Shown in pieces: positions 1 through 4,670 of a DNA stretch of 21,081 bases. The position numbers were made by a program, and so were the translations under genes. The stretch spans positions 1 to 21,081 of IMG/VR virus record IMGVR_UViG_3300005663_000785; one strand, written 5' to 3'. How positions within the stretch are numbered: the stretch's first letter is position 1; the number at the start of each line of letters is the position of its first letter. The notes beneath the pieces were generated by a model that ran no database searches, had not been told where the DNA came from, and saw only the letters and a program-made list of their open reading frames with translations. Source of the DNA: a virus.

Positions 1-28
1 GTGCGTCTACCAATTCCGCCACCCCAGC
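1..28 (-). tRNA. tRNA-Leu, 5' part only (cut by window edge)
   Basis: Read on the minus strand, the first 28 bases give GCTGGGG-TG-GCGG-AATTGGTAGAC-GCAC. This is the acceptor strand, the U8/G9 linker and the D-arm typical of bacterial tRNA-Leu, with the GGTAGAC D-loop. The anticodon, variable arm and 3' half lie outside the window, so the isoacceptor is unknown. It sits 10 nt downstream of a leftward small gene, so it is probably co-transcribed with that cluster. Confidence 0.85.
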
Positions 29-38
29 TCTATTCTTT

Positions 39-194
39 TTACCTCCTTTCTTCTACTGTTTTCACCTGATTCTTGGTACGCTCCTTAGTGCAATACTCGC
101 AACCACAATCATCGGGTACTGGCTCATCGCTAACATGCCAAGGATACTTGACACACCACTTGGTATACTCCACCATTCCTTCGCTTATAGCCAT
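39..194 (-). CDS. 51-aa Cys-rich miniprotein
   Basis: The gene is not recognised. It starts at an ATG with a purine-rich ribosome site (AAGGGGG and AAAGGAAG) just upstream, and ends in TAA 10 nt before the tRNA. The protein begins MAISEGMVEYTKWCVKYPWH and has a central DDCGCEYC cluster. That gives three closely spaced Cys plus Cys14, which could bind one metal ion. The tail is Lys/Arg/Glu-rich. It is the last protein gene of the leftward cluster and follows the 83-aa gene by 18 nt. The WCVKYPWH segment loosely recalls the AKKYPGHHPH segment of the 49-aa protein at 1816-1965, so distant relationship is possible but unproven. Confidence 0.65.
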   Translation of the reverse strand: MAISEGMVEYTKWCVKYPWHVSDEPVPDDCGCEYCTKERTKNQVKTVEERR

Positions 195-212
195 CTTCCT
201 TTTACCCCCTTC

Positions 213-464
213 TTACTTAACCTTTCTGATAACGTGTGCATTAAATATTGCAACTGCTTTGGTTATTTCTCTTTGGGCATCTTGGATATTACAAGTTGCT
301 TGTACAATAGGGTTTAAAATAGTTGGTTTCTTTGGGTCTTCGGGTCTATCCTCACCAACGAAATTCTCAATGACCGTTCTAATCTCAATCGCATATTCGT
401 AAACCCTAAAACTCTCCGCCAATAGCTTCCGTTCCTCTTCCTTAATGCATCTCGATGTGTCCAT
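213..464 (-). CDS. Hypothetical 83-aa helical protein
   Basis: The gene is not recognised. Its ATG is preceded by an excellent AAGGAGG site 5-6 nt upstream. The protein is mostly predicted helix: an acidic and basic N-terminus (MDTSRCIKEEERKLLAESF), then a long amphipathic helix, a short Pro-rich break (EDRPEDPKKP) and a second helix. It has no signal peptide, no membrane segment and a single Cys. It is the only member of the left half of the cluster without a Cys-pair motif. Its position between tiny genes in a leftward operon suggests an early accessory or host-takeover role, which is inference. Confidence 0.75.
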   Translation of the reverse strand: MDTSRCIKEEERKLLAESFRVYEYAIEIRTVIENFVGEDRPEDPKKPTILNPIVQATCNIQDAQREITKAVAIFNAHVIRKVK

Positions 465-601
465 TGTTTCCTCCTTTCTTACTTGATACTACTATCTTAA
501 ACTACTATGTGGCATAAATCAATGTTGTTGTCGGTTATTGGCGAGCTTATATCTCACCTGTCTACGCCTGAGAACTCTCTGTACCTACGCTATCCTCATT
601 A

Positions 602-783
602 TTTACTTATGGTCTAGGCAAATATAGTCCGCTACAACTACCACCTATTTCGAGGAAGCCACAACCAAACCCTATTCTCCAGTAACTATATCCTCGACAT
701 AGCACTATTCCCCAAAAAGTTCGCTTAGTACACAAAACACGATATACTTTCATTATCTACCCCCTTTTTTTACTTATGGTCTA
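602..783. repeat. 15-bp direct repeat pair in the leftward cluster
   Basis: TTTACTTATGGTCTA occurs identically at 602-616 and 769-783, 167 bp apart. On the coding (minus) strand, one copy overlaps the stop codon of the 48-aa gene. The other lies in the gap just upstream of the same gene. The two copies therefore bracket the 48-aa gene exactly, as if it were a cassette. Function is unknown. Confidence 0.7.
607..753 (-). CDS. 48-aa Cys- and Gly-rich miniprotein
   Basis: This short ORF is supported by an ATG with a run of five Gs (AAAAGGGGGTAGATA) at ribosome-site distance and by its place in a series of similar small genes. The product starts MKVYRVLCTKRTFWG and contains Cys8, Cys19, Cys31 and Cys40, plus several Gly, Trp and Tyr. 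It could be a small metal-binding or disulfide protein, but no family is recognised. A perfect 15-bp repeat lies at both ends of the gene. The 142 bp to its left (465-606) contain no convincing ORF on either strand. Confidence 0.5.
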   Translation of the reverse strand: MKVYRVLCTKRTFWGIVLCRGYSYWRIGFGCGFLEIGGSCSGLYLPRP

Positions 784-787
784 TTGG

Positions 788-955
788 TTAAGTCCCTGCT
801 GATGCGCTATTACAAGGTCGCCTTACACCTCTATCGTTCCATTCTACCCCACAATTATCACACTTTAAGCCATTATAGGGATACTCCAAAGCGATAGCCT
901 TACCCTCACCACACTCAGGGTACCAATCTCCCTCACAAACTATATCTTCTGCCAT
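788..955 (-). CDS. 55-aa zinc-ribbon-like miniprotein
   Basis: The ATG follows AGGAGGGTATAGACA, a strong ribosome site. The protein has Cys7 and Cys15, then a central LKCDNCGVEW segment (Cys32, Cys35), and Cys48 near the end. The CxxC-G followed by an aromatic residue is typical of a zinc-ribbon knuckle. No catalytic motif is visible. Likely role is a small DNA-, RNA- or protein-binding adaptor, as is common for short phage early proteins (inference). It lies 22 nt downstream of the 117-aa gene in the same orientation. Confidence 0.65.
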   Translation of the reverse strand: MAEDIVCEGDWYPECGEGKAIALEYPYNGLKCDNCGVEWNDRGVRRPCNSASAGT

Positions 956-977
956 TGTCTATACCCTCCTATATCGG

Positions 978-1331
978 TTAATACATTATTATTTCGTCAT
1001 TAACTCTGAGTTTGAAAACCTGCTTCTCCGTACCATCAGCCATGACACATTTATGGTAGGGGTTAATATTGACAGTGTGCCTTCCAAGGGCAGTAGAATC
1101 GCCTAAAACTAATTTGTAATTGTTAATTATATCTGGGAACTTTGGGCGTATCACCTTTAAAACCTTGTACACTCTTACCCTCCTATAGCAAATTTCCCGG
1201 TCGGAATGATATATCTTTCTTGTCTCTGTACACCTTACCCCATCATTCCTTTCCCATCGCTCACCTATTTGTATTTCACAGTGGCAATGGTGGCAATACT
1301 CTCCGTGTCTTCTCATAATTCTTGCTGCCAT
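978..1331 (-). CDS. 117-aa protein with N-terminal treble-clef-like Cys/His module
   Basis: The start ATG has a GGGGG ribosome site (CAAGGGGGTATGAA). Residues 13-18 are CHHCHC, followed by EIQIGERWER and later a YHSDREIC segment. The order CxxC-x3-I-x2-GE-x-W ... YH-x4-C looks like a zinc-binding treble-clef or LIM-like knuckle. The C-terminal half is beta-rich and basic, with a phrase near the end (MADGTEKQVFKLRVNDEI) that faintly recalls the end of Hint/intein N-domains. The rest of a Hint domain is absent, so that similarity is probably accidental. It is the longest gene of the leftward cluster. Function is unknown. Confidence 0.75.
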   Translation of the reverse strand: MAARIMRRHGEYCHHCHCEIQIGERWERNDGVRCTETRKIYHSDREICYRRVRVYKVLKVIRPKFPDIINNYKLVLGDSTALGRHTVNINPYHKCVMADGTEKQVFKLRVNDEIIMY

Positions 1332-1382
1332 TTCATACCCCCTTGTTAGTCTTAATAGCTTAATAGTGAGCGGGTAAATGTT

Positions 1383-1601
1383 TTATTTCTTGTTTATTGG
1401 CGAGTAATCACAGCTAGCCCTCATTGCTAACAGCATCCCAACATCCCCCACATCCTTAAAGGTATCGTGTAGAGCTTGTGCGAAGTAACAAGTATTTTCG
1501 ATGCTCCTGGTAAGATGATTCTCTTTGTCTGCGGTGAGTTTTCCTTCAAGCTGTCTTATGTTTTCGAGCAGTTTATCAAAGAACTCTGCTTTATACGACA
1601 T
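1383..1601 (-). CDS. Hypothetical 72-aa helical protein
   Basis: The frame is open from a TTG at 1634, but the ATG at 1601 is preferred because GAAGGGAG lies 6-7 nt before it. The protein (MSYKAEFFDKLLENIRQLEG...) is predicted helical with a heptad-like first 30 residues, then a second helix with two Cys. No family is recognised. It has no membrane segment. It sits in the leftward cluster downstream of a 22-bp dispersed repeat (1627-1648). A weak -10-like hexamer (GGTATAAT on the minus strand, near 1669-1676) lies upstream but has no matching -35. Confidence 0.65.
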   Translation of the reverse strand: MSYKAEFFDKLLENIRQLEGKLTADKENHLTRSIENTCYFAQALHDTFKDVGDVGMLLAMRASCDYSPINKK

Positions 1602-1682
1602 CTGACGCTCCCTTCTCACCCGCCCACTATTCAATTATTAAGGTACTAGCTCTATTGATAGACCGTGAATTATACCGCCTTA

Positions 1683-1853
1683 CTAGTGCCGTTTCCCTGG
1701 ACATTTCCCTATCCCTCGTTTAACCTGGCTTGCCTTAGCTACTCGCCCACAATTTAGGCATTCAAGATAGAAGCCTCGCCAATCAGAAGATGTCCATTTA
1801 TGGCGGTTTGAAAGTCTATGTTTCAAGTATTCCCGACTCTTCAATCCAACCAC
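1683..1853 (-). CDS. Zinc-ribbon miniprotein, up to 57 codons, start uncertain
   Basis: An open frame on the minus strand encodes ...LKSREYLKHRLSNRHKW, then GFYLECLNCGRVAKA, a basic linker, KCPGKRH and a stop. ECLNCG plus KC gives a short zinc-ribbon-like Cys arrangement. No ATG is present. Possible starts are GTG at 1853, TTG at 1844, or TTG at 1826, the last with a weak GAAGAG 10 nt upstream. The frame overlaps the end of the 49-aa gene (1816-1965) in a shifted frame. It could be expressed by translational coupling or by ribosomal frameshifting from that gene. Coordinates use the longest plausible start. Confidence 0.45.
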   Translation of the reverse strand: MVGLKSREYLKHRLSNRHKWTSSDWRGFYLECLNCGRVAKASQVKRGIGKCPGKRH

Positions 1854-1965
1854 ACCAGGTCTTTGCTACTGGCTTATCTTTCCAGTAGGAATATAAATCT
1901 TTGAGCCATTGATGTGGATGATGACCTGGGTATTTCTTTGCCAGTTCAATGAGTTCATGCGTCAT
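1816..1965 (-). CDS. Hypothetical 49-aa protein
   Basis: The ATG follows GTGAGGTGAAAAGT, a good ribosome site. The protein MTHELIELAKKYPGHHPHQW continues into a Trp/Tyr/Lys-rich stretch and ends GWIEESGILET. It is compact, His- and Trp-rich, with one Cys and no membrane segment. It is not recognised. The last 38 nt overlap the zinc-ribbon frame at 1683-1853. The short length and abrupt end, with a sensible-looking continuation in another frame, raise the possibility of a frameshifted or programmed-frameshift gene. Confidence 0.6.
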   Translation of the reverse strand: MTHELIELAKKYPGHHPHQWLKDLYSYWKDKPVAKTWCGWIEESGILET

Positions 1966-2061
1966 ACTTTTCACCTCACTAATTATTATTTAGCAAAGGC
2001 GGCATAGCTCACAGCCTATCTATTTACTGATGACCTCATGTCCGGGCGGGCGATTGTTTGC

Positions 2062-2361
2062 TTAGTGGACTCTAAGCCAAGCTTTGAGAGTGAAAATATT
2101 GGAAAACTCTTCGTCTATTAAGCTCTCAATTTCAAGTGTGTTTTGGTTTATCTCATTGAGTCTCCAGTGTAACCGTTTAGGTTGTCCAAGCATATCAGTC
2201 CAAGCATAGGTTGAGCGGGCTAAGTAAGCCTTGCCTGTGGCCTTCCCGTAATAAGCTCGGTAGGATACATCGTTGAAAAATCGCTTATTACTCTGCGAAA
2301 ACCATTCCCCGTTGGCCCCCCTAATGTCTCGTAGTAAAGTCGGGCTTTTGGTAAGTGTCAT
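2062..2361 (-). CDS. Hypothetical 99-aa basic protein
   Basis: The frame is open from a TTG at 2397, but the ATG at 2361 is chosen because CTAGGGGGTATCATA directly precedes it. The product MTLTKSPTLLRDIRGANGEW is followed by FFNDVSYRAYYGKATGKAYL, a Trp- and Arg-rich middle and an acidic helix (EIESLIDEEFSNIF). The aromatic and basic composition and mixed alpha/beta pattern suggest a small folded nucleic-acid or protein-binding domain. No family is recognised. There are no Cys pairs, unlike several neighbours. Confidence 0.7.
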   Translation of the reverse strand: MTLTKSPTLLRDIRGANGEWFSQSNKRFFNDVSYRAYYGKATGKAYLARSTYAWTDMLGQPKRLHWRLNEINQNTLEIESLIDEEFSNIFTLKAWLRVH

Positions 2362-2527
2362 TATGATACCCCCTAGCTGCTTGCTAATTTTAGTCAAGTC
2401 TTATGCTCGGTTACTTGCCCGCCCAGAAATGAAGCCATCAGCTTGTGCCTTCTCCTATCTTCTACTTGCCCCCACTAAGGTTAACATCGGGTAGTCAATA
2501 AGTTCAGGCTATTTGATTATTAAGGTG

Positions 2528-2683
2528 CTAATGTCCGCCAACAGCATACTGTTTAAGGATAACCACTGGCACATGCCAAAGCAGTTCTTTAAGAGCCTTC
2601 ACATCACCAGCTTTAACTTCAGTCGCAATACGCTTGGCTACTGTATCAACTAAAGCCTCCAAATTTCTAAGTTCATCAGCCAT
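2528..2683 (-). CDS. Hypothetical 51-aa helical protein
   Basis: The ATG has one of the best ribosome sites of the cluster (AGGAGGTGAGGGA). The protein MADELRNLEALVDTVAKRIA continues through TEVKAGDVKALKELLWHVP and ends in VVILKQYAVGGH. It is predicted to be two amphipathic helices. Small helical proteins like this can be dimerising regulators or inhibitors of host enzymes, but nothing specific can be assigned. It is the second gene of the leftward operon, 35 nt after the 54-aa zinc-ribbon gene. Confidence 0.65.
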   Translation of the reverse strand: MADELRNLEALVDTVAKRIATEVKAGDVKALKELLWHVPVVILKQYAVGGH

Positions 2684-2718
2684 TCCCTCACCTCCTATTT
2701 ATTTTAGTTATACCCTCA

Positions 2719-2883
2719 TTATACCCACGATATGGGTTCGGTTTTATCACAATTAAAGCAAATCGGCCAGGCTGTCTCAGAAAGATGCCTTATCATTCTA
2801 TATAAATTACCCTTCCTGATAGGCTTCTGGCACATCTCACATACCCGCTCAATTCTACTCTTGTAATACTTTACCTGTTTCAT
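2719..2883 (-). CDS. 54-aa zinc-ribbon miniprotein, first gene of the leftward operon
   Basis: The protein carries two clear Cys pairs, CEMC (residues 15-18) and CFNC (42-45), separated by 23 residues. This gives a complete four-Cys zinc-ribbon or treble-clef site. After the first pair comes QKPIRKGNLYRM, the CxxC-x3-I-x2-G pattern also seen in the 117-aa protein and at the end of the 966-aa fibre-like protein. The ATG at 2883 is chosen because GGAG lies 6 nt before it. An in-frame ATG at 2895 would be almost leaderless. As the promoter-proximal gene it should be the most strongly expressed of the cluster. A DNA- or RNA-binding regulator is plausible (inference). Confidence 0.75.
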   Translation of the reverse strand: MKQVKYYKSRIERVCEMCQKPIRKGNLYRMIRHLSETAWPICFNCDKTEPISWV

Positions 2884-2903
2884 TCTTGTCTCCATTTATA
2901 CTC

Positions 2904-2931
2904 ATTATAAGCCTATCTACACCAAAGTCAA
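2904..2931 (-). promoter_or_regulatory. Sigma70-type promoter for the leftward cluster
   Basis: On the minus strand, TTGACT (2931-2926), a 16-nt spacer and a perfect TATAAT (2909-2904) lead into the 54-aa gene. Transcription would begin near 2897, about 14 nt before the chosen ATG. Confidence 0.8.
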
Positions 2932-2952
2932 GCAATTTAATAATGTATATTG

Positions 2953-2994
2953 ACACTTAAAACCCACCACAACAAAGGGTGAGTAAATAAGTGT
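2953..2994. promoter_or_regulatory. Inverted repeat between divergent promoters (candidate operator)
   Basis: ACACTTA at 2953-2959 and TAAGTGT at 2988-2994 form a perfect 7-bp inverted repeat with 28 nt between the arms. It lies between the leftward promoter (2904-2931) and the rightward -10 (3073-3078), where a repressor could bridge both. It could also be chance in AT-rich DNA. No repressor gene is seen in the window. Confidence 0.35.
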
Positions 2995-3069
2995 TACATC
3001 TAAGCTCATAAACTGCTATTATCTCCCACATGCTACCAAATGCTCACTAATTCATCTAACTGTTTAATG

Positions 3070-3078
3070 TGGTATAAT
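3070..3078 (+). promoter_or_regulatory. Extended -10 promoter abutting the first rightward gene
   Basis: TGG followed by TATAAT is a textbook extended -10. The -35 region is poor (TTCATC at 3051-3056), as tolerated for extended -10 promoters. Only five bases separate the hexamer from the ATG of the next gene, so transcription should begin at or next to the start codon and give a leaderless mRNA. Confidence 0.65.
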
Positions 3079-3083
3079 GAGAT

Positions 3084-3539
3084 ATGATAGATGAAGATAA
3101 AGAGTTCTATAACAATACTTTGGGTGAAACGGTCAAGAGAGTTAAGGTTGTAGACATAACACCAGAGACCGTTGGAACGACTAGGAGAAATAAAGGTTGG
3201 GATAATCTAATCCCCGTTAAACCAGGTGAGATACGTAATCCTAAAGGCAGACCAAAGGACATTAAGTATATATCTGAAGCTGTAAGAGACTTATTACAAA
3301 GCAATCCCGACTTACTTAAAGAGATTGTATTAAAGTTAGCTAATGAAGCCTCCAAGGGCAATGTCCCAGCATTTAAGGAGCTTGCTGACCGGGGTGAGGG
3401 CAAGGTTACAGAAGAGTTGGCTATTAAGGGTGAAATAACAATCACGCCTGATATGAGAGCACTAGCATCTAGGGAGTTATTAGAGGTAAAAGAAGAAGAG
3501 AGATTATTAAAGGAGGGTTCACAAGGTGCCACAGAATAA
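3084..3539 (+). CDS. DUF5681-type protein, candidate small terminase or packaging factor
   Basis: Residues 46-59 read KPGEIRNPKGRPKD, the hallmark of DUF5681 proteins (usually KPGQSGNPKGRPKG). These sit just upstream of large terminases and are thought to act in DNA recognition for packaging. A helical region follows (about 60-105) and ends in the AFKELADRGEGKV phrase typical of this group. The C-terminus is acidic and helical. There is no Shine-Dalgarno site. An in-frame TGA lies two codons upstream, so 3084 is the earliest possible start and fits leaderless expression. The end overlaps the next gene by 14 nt. Family assignment is by motif recognition; the packaging role is inferred from context. 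Confidence 0.75.
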   Translation: MIDEDKEFYNNTLGETVKRVKVVDITPETVGTTRRNKGWDNLIPVKPGEIRNPKGRPKDIKYISEAVRDLLQSNPDLLKEIVLKLANEASKGNVPAFKELADRGEGKVTEELAIKGEITITPDMRALASRELLEVKEEERLLKEGSQGATE

Positions 3540-3608
3540 AGAGGTTCACAGGGAGTACATGAGGAAATACAGGCAGGGTTCACAGGATAGCGTTACGGGT
3601 TCACGGGG
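3516..3608 (+). repeat. Four GGTTCAC direct repeats (iteron-like), candidate packaging site
   Basis: Copies are GGTTCACAAGG (3516-3526), GGTTCACAGGG (3543-3553), GGTTCACAGGA (3577-3587) and GGTTCACGGGG (3598-3608). Start-to-start distances are 27, 34 and 21 bp. The 34-bp step breaks the reading frame, so the repeats are not explained by a repeated peptide. They lie across the junction of the candidate small-terminase gene and its neighbour, where pac or cos recognition sites are often found. Confidence 0.6.
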
Positions 3609-3780
3609 TGTTACAATAGACCGTGAAGAGGCTGTCGAACTACTCAAGATATACAGTTCATTAGACAAGACAATCTCAACACTCACCGGTTCGGCCAACA
3701 TGCTAGCCCTGGTAAGATTCGGTGATATAAGAATGAGTGATGTAAGAGATAGAATACTAAACGGTAAATGGAGTGCCTAG
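3526..3780 (+). CDS. Hypothetical 84-aa protein overlapping the DUF5681 gene
   Basis: The start is GTG, with AAGGAGGG eight nt upstream inside the preceding gene. The two genes overlap by 14 nt and are probably translationally coupled. The N-terminus MPQNKEVHREYMRKYRQGSQ is basic and helical, like the EYMRKYR-type basic helices seen in small phage DNA-binding proteins. The rest is helical, with a DKTISTLTGSANMLALVRFG segment. No catalytic motif is visible. The basic helix, the direct repeats in its 5' end and its neighbours suggest a DNA-packaging accessory protein, but this is inference. Confidence 0.65.
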   Translation: MPQNKEVHREYMRKYRQGSQDSVTGSRGVTIDREEAVELLKIYSSLDKTISTLTGSANMLALVRFGDIRMSDVRDRILNGKWSA

Positions 3781-3878
3781 CTATAACGAGACGCACCAAG
3801 ATGCACGAGAAGCACACTGTAGCACTAATTGAATACCTATACATAGATTACCCCCCATCAAGGGGTAGTGGTGAATGA
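3768..3878 (+). CDS. Possible 36-aa ORF overlapping the previous gene
   Basis: An ATG inside the last codons of the 84-aa gene opens a 36-residue frame beginning MECLAITRRTKMHEKHTVAL and ending PPSRGSGE. It is basic then acidic and protein-like, but no good ribosome site is present. It could be expressed only by coupling. The end contains a small hairpin (TACCCC/GGGGTA, 3849-3867). It may be a remnant. Confidence 0.25.
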   Translation: MECLAITRRTKMHEKHTVALIEYLYIDYPPSRGSGE

Positions 3879-3974
3879 AGTGGGTTGGGCATATGACATT
3901 GGGTTATTATAATTGTTGACTACATCGAGAAAATATTATTATTCTACAACTATCAGTATTATGTAAAGAAAGTA
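3879..3974. other. AT-rich non-coding stretch
   Basis: No ORF or clear structure is seen between the 36-aa ORF and the promoter at 3975. A TTGACT near 3915-3920 lacks a well-spaced -10. The stretch may carry upstream activation sequence for the following promoter. Confidence 0.4.
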
Positions 3975-4003
3975 TTGACTTATACGGGATAGGGTGTTAT
4001 ACT
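3975..4003 (+). promoter_or_regulatory. Strong sigma70-type promoter for the terminase operon
   Basis: TTGACT (3975-3980), a 17-nt spacer and TATACT (3998-4003) form a near-consensus promoter. A start near 4010 gives a very short leader ending in AAAGGAGGG, six to eight nt before the ATG at 4023. Confidence 0.8.
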
Positions 4004-4022
4004 ATAATAAAGGAGGGTAATT

Positions 4023-4250
4023 ATGAAAGCGAAAGATACGGTGATGGGTGACGATAATGCTCTTTTAATTGATAATTCGATACAGCAATCGTTTATTGTG
4101 TCTTTCTATGATGGTGATGAAGAGGTGGGCAGGTTAGAGACTGTGGATGGGGAGTTAAGGTTTACAGGCAGGGCTGATAAAAGTGCAGAGCTTTTTTTCA
4201 ACCATTTCCTCAAGGGATTATGTGACCAGTATTTAAGGGGTAATAGATGA
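4023..4250 (+). CDS. Hypothetical 75-aa acidic protein
   Basis: This is the first gene after the strong promoter, with an AAAGGAGGG ribosome site. The product is acidic, with predicted beta strands in the middle (SFIVSFYDGDEEVGRLETV style) and a helix at the end (AELFFNHFLKGLCDQYL). It has one Cys, no membrane segment and no known motif. It overlaps the next gene by ATGA, which indicates translational coupling. Its promoter-proximal place before terminase suggests a role in packaging or head assembly, but no family is recognised. Confidence 0.7.
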   Translation: MKAKDTVMGDDNALLIDNSIQQSFIVSFYDGDEEVGRLETVDGELRFTGRADKSAELFFNHFLKGLCDQYLRGNR

Positions 4251-4480
4251 GCATATTATTAAGTAAATTGGAGATAGCTGAAGCGATAGATATGGCAAAT
4301 GGGGGCAAGGAATGGCGTGAGGGCTGGAAATTGTGCGATGTTATTGAGGAACAAGATTACTCTATAGCCAAAGCCCAGTTAAAGAAGGTCATAGATGAAA
4401 TCAGGCGTGATAATGGAGAGACCTTATTTTTACTTGAGAACTTAGTTTTTTGGAATGATTTAGTTAAAGAGATAGAATGA
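4247..4480 (+). CDS. Hypothetical 77-aa helical protein
   Basis: The ATG overlaps the previous stop (ATGA), with AAGGGG nine nt upstream. The protein MSILLSKLEIAEAIDMANGG continues through EWREGWKLCDVIEEQDYSIA and two further helices. It is amphipathic, helical and slightly acidic. It has no recognised domain. It is followed by a short gap with micro-ORFs and then the large terminase, so it belongs to the same operon. Confidence 0.7.
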   Translation: MSILLSKLEIAEAIDMANGGKEWREGWKLCDVIEEQDYSIAKAQLKKVIDEIRRDNGETLFLLENLVFWNDLVKEIE

Positions 4481-4575
4481 AGTATTTAATAATAGGGGGT
4501 GTGGGGTGAAAGTTGGAGATAGAGTACAGGTATAGAGATAACCCTGATTCGGTAGGTCTATATAAGAAGATATGA
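4478..4575 (+). other. Micro-ORF chain or decayed gene before terminase
   Basis: An ATGA overlap opens a 10-codon ORF (MKYLIIGGVG). A GTG then starts VKVGDRVQV before a TAG, and a TTG at 4513 opens a 20-codon ORF ending DNPDSVGLYKKI at 4575. The GTG and TTG frames join sensibly as KVGDRVQV-YRDNPDSVGLY, like a broken small beta-barrel (KOW-type) segment. This looks either like a frameshifted remnant or like leader peptides that keep ribosomes moving toward terminase. Confidence 0.35.
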
Positions 4576-4670
4576 TAAAGGAATTTCATACTATAACCAA
4601 GCCGATAGTTTTTGTCAGTGTCTTTATTTTTAAGGGTGTAACCTTGGTTATGGTATTTAATTTGAACTGA
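4572..4670 (+). CDS. 32-aa hydrophobic peptide coupled to the terminase start
   Basis: The ATG overlaps the stop of the 20-codon frame (ATGA) and the TGA overlaps the ATG of terminase (TGATG). After a short polar start (MIKEFHTITKP) the peptide is a continuous hydrophobic stretch, IVFVSVFIFKGVTLVMVFNL, which could span or lie in a membrane. The terminase ATG has no Shine-Dalgarno site, so translation of this peptide may be what delivers ribosomes to terminase. A weak AAGAAG lies before its own start. Whether the peptide itself has a function is unknown. Confidence 0.45.
   Translation: MIKEFHTITKPIVFVSVFIFKGVTLVMVFNLN

Larger units (their letters stand above)
1627..2530. repeat. Dispersed 22-bp imperfect repeat (1627-1648 and 2509-2530)
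   Basis: On the minus strand the copies read TAGTACCTTAATAATTGAATAG and, with three substitutions, TAGCACCTTAATAATCAAATAG (19 of 22 identical). The copy at 2509-2530 begins with the TAG stop of the 51-aa gene. The other lies about 35 nt downstream of the zinc-ribbon ORF stop. The internal ACCTTAATAAT is identical. These may be traces of gene shuffling or a shared 3' end or control element between cassettes. Confidence 0.5.

Noticed and set aside
465-606. Leftward frame MRIA-TAG-VQRVLRRRQVRYKL in the gap, which would need reading through TAG.
   Set aside because: There is no independent sign of stop-codon recoding, the ORF is very short and no ribosome site supports it.
1035-1070. Possible Hint/intein-like ending of the 117-aa protein (MADGTEKQVFKLRVNDEI, NPYH before it).
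   Set aside because: The N-terminal Hint block with its catalytic Cys or Ser and the C-terminal HN motif are missing and the protein is too short. The similarity is limited to a common beta-hairpin phrase.
1669-1676. GGTATAAT on the minus strand as a second leftward promoter.
   Set aside because: The upstream sequence at -35 distance has no match and the TG of an extended -10 is absent. Too weak to list.
3849-3867. TACCCC/GGGGTA hairpin as a terminator before the 3975 promoter.
   Set aside because: The stem is six pairs and no T-run follows. It cannot be called a terminator.
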